DNA from: Piliocolobus tephrosceles
Lineage: Eukaryota > Chordata > Mammalia > Primates > Cercopithecidae
Assembly: GCF_002776525.5 (NCBI RefSeq)
Contig: NC_045452.1
Span: forward strand, 22,902,884 to 22,966,883
DNA length: 64,000 bases
Direction of reading: 5' to 3'
Positions within the stretch are counted from its first letter, which is position 1, and every line of letters starts with the position of its first letter. The notes under the pieces were generated by a model. The model made no database searches and had not been told where the DNA came from. It was given only the letters and a program-made list of their open reading frames with translations. Position numbers and translations under genes: made by a program. Positions 56,764 through 64,000 of this stretch are shown here, piece by piece.

Positions 56764-57003
56764 GATTACTTTGATATTGTGAAGAGCCCCATGGATCTTT
56801 CTACCATTAAGAGGAAGTTAGACACTGGACAGTATCAGGAGCCCTGGCAATATGTCGATGATATTTGGCTTATGTTCAATAATGCCTGGTTATATAACCG
56901 GAAAACATCACGGGTATACAAATACTGCTCCAAGCTCTCTGAGGTCTTTGAACAAGAAATTGACCCAGTGATGCAAAGCCTTGGATACTGTTGTGGCAGA
57001 AAG
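56764..57003 (+). CDS. EP300: EP300 exon 18 (residues 1088-1167), bromodomain core
   Basis: 240 bp, phase 0 at both ends, acceptor GTCTTTCTAG, donor GTAAGA. It encodes 'DYFDIVKSPMDLSTIKRKLD', 'WQYVDDIWLMFNNAWLYNRK' and 'VYKYCSKLSEVFEQEIDPVM', then 'QSLGYCCGRK'. The acetyl-lysine pocket residues are present: Tyr1089 (56767-56769) and the conserved Asn1132 (AAC, 56896-56898). The bromodomain tethers p300 to acetylated histones. The terminal Cys residues begin the RING. No substitutions seen. Confidence 0.99.
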
Positions 57004-57069
57004 GTAAGAAATGTGTTTCAGATTTGACTATAACTTTTCTAGGATGCCTAGAATAATACAGTGGTGTCA

Positions 57070-57365
57070 GGCCGGGCGCGGTGGCTCAAGCCTGTAATCC
57101 CAGCACTTTGGGAGGCCGAGATGGGCGGATCACGAGGTCAGGAGTTTGAGACCATCCTGGCTAACACGGTGAAACCCCGTTTCTACTAAAAAATACAAAA
57201 AGCTAGCCGGGTGAGGTGGCTGGCGCCTGTAGTCCCAGCTACTCAGGAGGCTGAGGCAGGAGAATGGCGTAAACCCGGGAGGCGGAGCTTGCAGTGAGCT
57301 GACATCCGGCCACTGCACTCTAGCCCGGGCGACAGAGCAAGACTCCGTCTCAAAAAAAAAAAAAA
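57070..57365 (+). mobile_element. AluY, Old World monkey type, 66 bp from exon 18 donor
   Basis: Sense. Perfect 19-bp AGAATAATACAGTGGTGTC at 57050-57068 and 57366-57384. One of the youngest insertions in the window. Confidence 0.96.
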
Positions 57366-57436
57366 AGAATAATACAGTGGTGTCTAGGGTAAGAGAATAT
57401 CCTGCTTCTGGCTTTGACATGGCTTTTTTTTTTTCC

Positions 57437-57738
57437 CCCCCTTTTTCTTTTTTCTTTTTGACAGGGTCTTACTCTTTCAGGCTGGAGTGCAGTGGTGAGG
57501 TCATAGCTCACTGCAGCCTCAACCTCCTGGGCTCAAGCAATTCTCCTGCCTCAGCCTCCTGAGCAGCTGGGACTACAGCCATACGCCACCATGCCTGGCT
57601 TTTTTATTAAATTTGTTTTGTAGAAACAGGGTCTTATCATGTTGCTCAGGCTGGTCTTGAACTCCTGGGCTTAAACAGTCCTCCTGCCTCCGCTTCCCAA
57701 AGTGCTGGAATTATAGGCATGAGCCACGTCTCCCAGCT
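57437..57738 (-). mobile_element. Alu
   Basis: Antisense, opposite to the AluY 70 bp upstream. The two could pair as a hairpin. Confidence 0.86.
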
Positions 57739-57984
57739 GACACAGTCTTTCTCTTAATGTGTGCCACAGTAGTAATATCTCTTAATATGAAGTGGACTTT
57801 CTTTAAAGGCATTTTTTCAGAAGTGGCAATTGTATGGAAAAGTTGACCAGTTAAATAATCAACAGACTGTGAGCTCATCTGGAGTAGGGGCATTCTTATA
57901 TTCACCTGTGGGTGCAGATTCTTCAGCGTGTGCTGACTTTCCTGTACATACCAATTCACATTATTGGTTTTTTGTTTTTAAAAT

Positions 57985-58095
57985 AAGACTGTGGTCTTGC
58001 TGTGTTGCCTAAGCTGGTCTGAAACTCTAGGGCTCATTCAGTCTTCCCACCTCAGCTTCCTGAGCACTCCAGGCATGTGCTACCTTGCCCAGATA
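57985..58095 (-). mobile_element. Alu-like fragment, degraded
   Basis: 'gtggtcttgctgtgttgcctaagctggtct ... cttcctgagcactccaggcatgtgctaccttgccc'. Confidence 0.6.
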
Positions 58096-58332
58096 CTCCT
58101 GTTGGGTTCTTTGGTAAAGTGATGGAAGGATATGACTGCTAAGCCTACCTCAGTGTTTTGAAACAATGTAGTAGTAAACCGAGAATGATTTTCAGGAACT
58201 CAATTAGCCCATTTTAATTAACATAAATGAGAACTAAGATGCCACTGACTTTTTGTTTCTAATTTGCCATTCTTACTGTTCTAGCTTGTCCTTAAGGCCT
58301 CTGTGTATTTTAACAAATGGTTTCTTTTGCAG

Positions 58333-58421
58333 TTGGAGTTCTCTCCACAGACACTGTGTTGCTATGGCAAACAGTTGTGCACAATACCTCGTGATGCCAC
58401 TTATTACAGTTACCAGAACAG
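58333..58421 (+). CDS. EP300: EP300 exon 19 (residues 1168-1197), RING part
   Basis: 89 bp, phase 0 in and phase 2 out, acceptor CTTTTGCAG, donor GTAAGC. It encodes 'LEFSPQTLCCYGKQLCTIPR' and 'DATYYSYQNR', the discontinuous RING (CH2), with zinc-ligand cysteines in TLCC and QLC. In p300 this RING folds over the HAT active site and restrains it, so these ligands matter for autoinhibition. Confidence 0.98.
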
Positions 58422-59168
58422 GTAAGCTTGGCCAGGTGTGGACCATGGTCCATGTGCCCACTTGTCCAGGGAGTGCATGCAGATGGGCCAGCACACAAAC
58501 AGTCATGGTTCATGTGTATCTGGCTTGAAGACAGCTGTATAGCACAAGTTCTGTTTTTTGCCTTCTGCCTTTGTTTGCAGAATTATAAAATTTTCTATCA
58601 GAGTAGCCTTGCATCAGTTACCTGGGTTCCTCCCACAACCTTGAGAAGTTAAGCAACTTTGTGAGTTGTTGGCATAGATGAGCCCATATGCCAGGCCCCA
58701 CTTCTCTTTCTACTGTGTTTTTATTGATCACCACAGCCTGAGGCAAAACTGAGAAGATTTTTAAACTTTGAAACTCACTAGACAGCTTTTTGGAAATGTT
58801 TCCTTTTTATATGAGGCCTATCCCTAAGTAGTTGTTCTTAGAATACATGAAAACAGGATTCTGGAGTCTTTTCTTTGCCTCATTAAGCAAATTAAAAGGA
58901 AAACCTCACATAGGTTTGTACCTTACTTTTCCCAATACAGCCTTGTATGTGACAGAGGATGATTTGAGTCTAATAAACGAGGCACCTCCCTAATTTTCTC
59001 CTGCCCAGTCAATGGCTGTAATTATATAAATCGCATTCACTAATCTATCTTAACCACAATTTGTCTGCTGTTTTCAGTGATCACCTACAAACACAGCTTG
59101 CATTGGGTATTTATTTGGGGCTCTGATACAATAATAAGGCAGGATGGTATTAATACCCTTTATTTGTT

Positions 59169-59480
59169 TGTTTGTTTGTTTTTGTTTTGAGACGGAGTCT
59201 TGCTCTGTCACCCAGGATGGAGTGCAGTGGCACTATCTTGGCTTACTGCAAGCTCCGCCTCCTGGGTTGACGCCATTCTCCTGCCTCAGCCCCACAGGTA
59301 GCTGGGACTACAGGTGCCCGCCACCACACCCGGCTATTTTTTTTTTTTTTTTGTATTTTTAGTAGAGACGGGGTTTCACCATGTTAGCCAGGATGGTCTC
59401 AATCTTCTAACCTCGTGATCCACCCACCTCAGCCTCCCAAAGTGCTGAGATTACAGGCGTGAGCCACCGTGCCCAGCCTG
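59169..59480 (-). mobile_element. AluY
   Basis: Antisense. CCCTTTATTTGTT at 59156-59168 and 59481-59493. Confidence 0.94.
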
Positions 59481-59894
59481 CCCTTTATTTGTTAATACCA
59501 AATCCATGGTGTTCGTTTTTGCTGAACTTGTGTGCTGCAGATGCATTTCTAGCTTTGAAAAGTCACTTAAACTTTTTCTTTTATTTACAAAGAGTTAGGT
59601 GTGCTTCTAATGCTTTGTAGACGTAATGCTTTGATTTTGCAGTGAGTAAAAATCTAGCTTTTTATTCATTTGAAACCTAGAAAAGGTGGGACTCGAGTTG
59701 TTATAAGTACCTTATGTTTAAAAAAGCAAGTAACTTGACATGAAACTTTTCCCATGTTTAGTTAATACAACAGTAGTCTAAAGTGTTTATCTTTGCACCA
59801 AGCCATCTTTAATCAGGTACCTGCACACATCACTTGTGTCACTTGATGGCTGTAGTCAGTATTTAACTACTTGTGCAGGCTTTTCAGTAAACAA

Positions 59895-60192
59895 TTTTTT
59901 TCTTTGTTTATTGAGACAGGGTCTCAGTTTGTCACCCAGGCTGGAGTGCAGTGGCGCAATCTCAGCTCACTGCAACCTCCGCCTCCCGGGTTCAAGCACT
60001 TCTCCTGCCTCAGTCTTCCAAATAGTTGGGATTACAGGTGTGTGCCACCATGCCTGGCTAATTTTTGTGTTTTTAGTAGAGACAGGGTTTCACCATGTTG
60101 GCCAGGCTGGTCTCGAACTCCTGACCTCAGGTGATCCACTCTCTCGGCCTTCCAAAGTGCTAGGATTACAGGCGTGAGCGACCGTGCCTGGC
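59895..60192 (-). mobile_element. AluS-like
   Basis: Antisense with tail ttttttctttgtttatt. Ends 'gaccgtgcctggc'. Confidence 0.88.
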
Positions 60193-60427
60193 AATGGTTG
60201 TTTTAGATTATTGTTTTCTGCAGTTGTATCTATAGTGGGCTTTTGGGGTAGGGGGCAGGGGCCGTGGTTTTTTGTTTTGTAAGTGGGAAGAGGTGTGATG
60301 CCTATACTTAGGTAATGAGTAGCAGTTCTTCTCTCCCTGGTATATTTATCCTTCTTCCTCCTTTTGATTATTTACATCACATAGCGTTAATTGCTGAAAT
60401 GAAAGGATATGGGTCTGTGTAATTGAA

Positions 60428-60447
60428 ACTTTTGCTTTTATTTGCAG
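60428..60447 (+). promoter_or_regulatory. Strong cryptic splice acceptor in intron 19
   Basis: A pyrimidine-rich tract runs into TTTTGCTTTTATTTGCAG at 60430-60447, a better acceptor than that of exon 20. Exon 19 spliced here would stay in frame (AG|T) for over 300 bases. Use is unproven. Confidence 0.45.
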
Positions 60448-60853
60448 TAATCATTTGCTACTTGTGATCCCATTTGAGATATTTAATGCTAATCTGTGCT
60501 TTGCCTTGGCTTTCTGCTTTGTGTTCTGTCTTGCTTTTATGTTTTTTGTTGTCTTGCAATCCCTCATTTCTTCGTTTGTTTTGTGTTTTTTTTTTTCTCC
60601 CTCATGCTTGTCGTTGTCTGCACTTGGCTTTGATTGCAAAAAACAAAAAAAAAAACAAAAAAACAAAAAAAAACAAAACCCAAACTGTGGGGCCCATATA
60701 TCTGCATCATTGAATGTCCTTGTCGCCGTTGATGACCTGCTCTCTGCTCCCGTCCCCCTCCTTGGCCTGCTGTGATTGGTGGCTTCGTTGCTTGGCTTGG
60801 GCTGTGTTGTGTGAACGGAACAGTTCACCCCAGTATGGCCTTCTTGCCGACAG

Positions 60854-60934
60854 GTATCATTTCTGTGAGAAGTGTTTCAATGAGATCCAAGGGGAGAGCG
60901 TTTCTTTGGGGGATGACCCTTCCCAGCCTCAAAC
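60854..60934 (+). CDS. EP300: EP300 exon 20 (residues 1197-1224), RING part
   Basis: 81 bp, phase 2 at both ends, donor GTAAGT. The acceptor TTCTTGCCGACAG is interrupted by purines. It encodes 'YHFCEKCFNEIQGESVSLGD' and 'DPSQPQT', with RING zinc ligands in HFCEKC. It is an in-frame 27-codon exon, so skipping would remove two ligands without a frameshift. Confidence 0.98.
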
Positions 60935-61014
60935 GTAAGTAACTGCATTATTTTGAAAAGTGCTAATTACTTTGTTGTCTGGTGATTATGCATAGGCTTA
61001 TTTCTAAACGAACT

Positions 61015-61245
61015 TAAGCTGTGCTGTTGCATATGGTAGCCATTAGCCACATGTTGCTATTTAAATGCAAATTAATTTAAATAAAAATTGTTTATCACAT
61101 GGACTACTCACATTTCAAGTGTTCAGTAGCTATAGCTATGTCTGGTGGCTGCCATATTGGTCAACACAGAGAACATACCCATCATAGTATAAAGCTTTAT
61201 GCGACATCACTGAACAAGGGACTATGTCAGCGGTGGGCAGTCGTC
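61015..61245. mobile_element. Probable hAT-type DNA transposon remnant
   Basis: 'ggtagccattagccacatgttgctatttaaatg', 'cacatttcaagtgttcagtagctatagctatg' and 'tggtggctgccatattgg' recall a common MER family. Subfamily not assigned. Confidence 0.6.
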
Positions 61246-62363
61246 ATAGTTCCAGTAAAAGTGTTCTGTATAGGAAGCAATCAGCTTATCTTCAAAAAAT
61301 TGGAAGGTTAGTACAAGAAAACATCATTATTAACTCTTCTGAGTTTGAGGGTAATTGAACTGATAACCACCTTATGCCCTTCTCTTGTAGGTTAACAGAA
61401 GATCCAAGTCACTGTTACAGTGAATAATAGACTTTAACAACATGCAGGGGTTTAAGAGATTTGCTTGTGCTTTGCAATCCTCACAAGCTCTTACCACTTA
61501 GTAAATGGCCAAGAAAAAAATTTCAAACAGATAGTCTAATAGTTTAATCTCTTAAGATGTTGGCAGTCATTAGAATTCATACTGGGACTATTTAAGAAGG
61601 AAAAATTGTTTAGTGTAAATTTAATATTATTGCAGGTTCTTTCTTCTGTTTAGGACATTGCACAAAAATATGGGATTGTCTTGTTCCTAGTAAAAATGGG
61701 GCTTCTGAGAAAAGCTGGTTGATTTTTCTAAATTGGGTTGTAATGATAGCAGTGTCTGGGTGCTAGCTAGGAGAGTAGATACTAGGGGCCTTTGATCCTT
61801 GAAACGTTTTGACACTTGGTTAAGCCAGGAAGGTTAGCTCTAGGGTAAGTTTTCTTGATGCCAGAAGAGATGTAAGCCTTGCCACTGAACTCTCTCAGGT
61901 GGCTTACCAAATACTCTAAACTTGAAGGCCGTACATCTCTAACTTTGAAAAGTGTAGGAACAAGACCCTTCCCAATTCTGCAGGCCTATAGTGGACCCCA
62001 GTGTCTAACTCCCAGATTGTTCCGGTGCTGCTGGTCTTCAGATTGCACTTGGAGTAGCAAGACAGACCATTCAGGAAAATGCTATTAACAGAGATGAATG
62101 AATCTCTAGACCATAACTAGTATAAGAAACAGTTTTCAGTGTGGACATGTCCTCATTTTTGTAAGGAAGTATAATGGAAGTCCCAAGTTGGGCCCCCTAA
62201 TGTGAATTCTAGTTGGAGAATGGTAAGACTGTTAGTTTTTGTATGTAGTGAGGCTATGAGCAGTGTATTAATGCCGAGTTTCAGGATAGGAAGCCATGTG
62301 ACATTTTAAAATGTTAAATATGGGATTTTTGTACTTCGAAATTACCCCAAAACACGCATTCTT

Positions 62364-62668
62364 TTTTTTTTTTTTTTTTTTTTTTGAGACGGAGTCTTGC
62401 TCTGTCACCCAGGCTGGAGTGCAGTGGCCGGATCTCAGCTCACTGCAAGCTCCACCTCCCAGGGTCACGCCATTCTCCTGCCTCAGCCTCCCGAGTAGCT
62501 GGGACTACAGGCGCCCGCCACCTCGCCCGGCTAGTTTTTGGTATTTTTTAGTAGAGACGGGGTTTCACCATGTTAGCCAGGATGGTCTCGATCTCCTGAC
62601 CTCGTGATCCGCCCGTCTCGGCCTCCCAAAGTGCTGGGATTACAGACTTGAGCCACCGCGCCCGGCCT
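62364..62668 (-). mobile_element. AluY, Old World monkey type
   Basis: Antisense. AAAACACGCATTCTT (62349-62363) against AAAACATGCATTCTT (62669-62683). Confidence 0.95.
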
Positions 62669-63117
62669 AAAACATGCATTCTTAATGTTGAAATTTTATA
62701 TTGATGTAAAAAGTTGTTTGTGAAAAAAGACTTTTTCTTTAAATAGTGATTTACTTCCCAGTATACACACCATCTTTTGTAATTCAGTCTAGGAACATTA
62801 AACCGTAAAAAGATACAAATACCTAACACTAAGGGTAGTAATAGACAAGATTTTAAAAGGAAAAGAAGGAATCGTATTTCTGGTTCTTCCTGGGTTCTCA
62901 TTTTCTGATAAGAGGAAATTTATTTACTATGAAGTCCTATAGAACATTCCTTTACATAAACATGCATTTTGTGTGAGCCAGGAATGCAGCTATTTAAATA
63001 TGTATTCTTAAAAAACCTGAATCTGTTTACACTGTGAAGTTTGTTCCTTTGGTTAGAACACAGTCAGATTGCTCATCTCTATCACTTTTTCTCATTGTGT
63101 CCCTTTTCTCTCCTTAG

Positions 63118-63174
63118 TACAATAAATAAAGAACAATTTTCCAAAAGAAAAAATGACACACTGGATCCTGAACT
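63118..63174 (+). CDS. EP300: EP300 exon 21 (residues 1224-1243)
   Basis: 57 bp, phase 2 at both ends, acceptor TTTTCTCTCCTTAG, donor GTAAGT. It encodes 'TINKEQFSKRKNDTLDPEL', the Lys/Glu-rich loop between RING and PHD. The next exon (PHD finger 'FVECTECG...') is beyond the window. Short in-frame exon, identical to human as far as I can tell. Confidence 0.97.
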
Positions 63175-63524
63175 GTAAGTACAATCCCCTTGAATAGTCA
63201 GTACGCTTGACTTTTCTTTTTCCCTTTTATTCTCTTGGTTTGCATGACCAATCAGATGATCCTGTATTCTTCGGCTAAATCTACATAACATACATCTAAT
63301 GGATAGTAAAACCATGGAAAACATTGAAGTACTAAGGAAGATTATTTCTTAATGTTAATTTTAATGTTCTTGATGTTGAATGCGAAACATTAAAGATCTA
63401 AACTTCTAGTTTGCAGTGAGGCCTTTTAGAGCATGGAGGACTGAAATGTGTGTTTTCTAGATGTTCCTAAAATGGATGGGATGGTATTTGGATTTATTTG
63501 GAATTTTCAGCACCAGTAATCTCT

Positions 63525-63814
63525 TGGCTGGGCACGATGGCCCGCATCTGTAATCCCAGCACTTTGGGAGGCCAAGGCAGGCAGATCACCCAAGGTCAGG
63601 AGTTCGAGACCAGCCTGGCCAACATGGCAAAACCCTGTCTCTACTAAAAATACATAAATTAGCTGTGCATGGTGGTGCGTGCCTGTAATCCCAGCTACTC
63701 GGGAGGCTGAGGCAGGAGAATCGCTGGATCCCGGGAGGCGGGGGTTGAAGTGAGCCGAGATCGACTGCACTCCAGCCTGGGCGACAGAGAGAGATTCCAT
63801 CTAAAAAAAAAAAA
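63525..63814 (+). mobile_element. Alu
   Basis: Sense, ggctgggcacgatggcccg to a 13-A tail. Confidence 0.9.
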
Positions 63815-63968
63815 TTAGCCAGGCATGATAGTGTGTGCCTATCCTAGCCAGGTAGCTGAGAGGCCAAGGCAGGAAAGTGGCTTGAGCGCAGGAGTTCAAG
63901 GTTACAGTGAGCTATGATCATGCCACCCACTGCAGCCTGTGCAACAGAGACCCTATCTCTAAAGAAAT

Positions 63969-63972
<4 letters not shown>
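63815..63972 (+). mobile_element. Alu right-arm fragment
   Basis: Sense, 'ttagccaggcatgatagtgtgtgcc' to 'ctctaaagaaatag', fused to the previous tail. Confidence 0.8.

Positions 63973-64000
<28 letters not shown>

Larger units (their letters stand above)
57004..58332 (+). other. EP300: EP300 intron 18 (1329 bp)
   Basis: GTAAGA...TTTTGCAG. A young AluY starts 66 bp after the donor. A second Alu and a fragment follow. 57739-57984 and 58096-58332 are unassigned. Confidence 0.92.
58422..60853 (+). other. EP300: EP300 intron 19 (2432 bp)
   Basis: GTAAGC...GCCGACAG. Two antisense Alus. 58422-59155 and 59494-59894 are unassigned. 60193-60853 has T-rich then A-rich (60637-60678) low-complexity sequence and a strong cryptic acceptor at 60446-60447. 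Confidence 0.9.
60935..63117 (+). other. EP300: EP300 intron 20 (2183 bp)
   Basis: GTAAGT...CTCCTTAG. A probable DNA-transposon remnant (61015-61245) and one young AluY. 61246-62348 and 62684-63117 have no recognised feature. Confidence 0.9.
63175..64000 (+). other. EP300: EP300 intron 21, 5' part
   Basis: 63175-63524 unassigned, then two sense Alus. The window ends in a T run (63975-64000), probably the tail of another antisense Alu. Confidence 0.88.

Noticed and set aside
60451..60828. 125-codon antisense and 106-codon sense open frames
   Set aside because: They run through T-rich and A-rich low-complexity intron 19 sequence. No start context or family resemblance.

Overview
This is primate genomic DNA carrying a large internal part of EP300, the gene for the histone acetyltransferase and transcriptional coactivator p300. 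The gene lies on the + strand. Twenty consecutive coding exons (human exons 2 to 21) can be placed. All are bounded by AG...GT, all join in frame, and together they give 3634 coding bases for p300 residues 32 to about 1243. They encode the N-terminal nuclear-receptor box, TAZ1, KIX, the proline/glutamine-rich linkers, the SUMO-repression motif, the bromodomain and the start of the RING/PHD module. Exon 1 lies upstream of the window. The HAT domain, ZZ, TAZ2 and C-terminal exons lie downstream.

The species is most likely an Old World monkey. At least a dozen AluY elements carry the 'ggctcaagcctgtaatccc' head and 'ctagccgggcgaggtgg' middle typical of the cercopithecid AluYR lineage. The p300 protein is near-identical to human, with about 15 apparent linker substitutions.

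Layout: 1-11727 is the end of intron 1 (Alu-rich, a broken antisense L1, MER5A, a young 5'-truncated L1, and a 100-N assembly gap at 4753-4852). Exon 2 is followed by the 9.5-kb intron 2, which holds an antisense retrocopy of DBI (acyl-CoA-binding protein) with an intact 87-codon frame. Exons 3-6 (21876-27887) encode TAZ1 and its flanks. Intron 6 is 6.5 kb of repeats. Exons 7-10 (34410-40325) include KIX. Intron 10 contains an antisense RPL17 processed pseudogene split by two young AluY copies, plus three head-to-tail Alus. Exons 11-16 (45612-51127) encode the long linker. Exons 17-18 encode the bromodomain, and exons 19-21 (58333-63174) start the RING/PHD module.

About 90 Alu elements or fragments cover very roughly 40% of the window. 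I see no second functional multi-exon gene, tRNA, rRNA, CRISPR array or provirus. I found no convincing unknown 'system'. The items most worth checking are the intact DBI retrocopy, an AluY that appears to carry a 3' transduction, recent Alu insertion close to the exon 18 donor, and a strong cryptic splice acceptor ahead of the weak exon 20 acceptor. All comparisons with human proteins and repeat consensus sequences are from memory.
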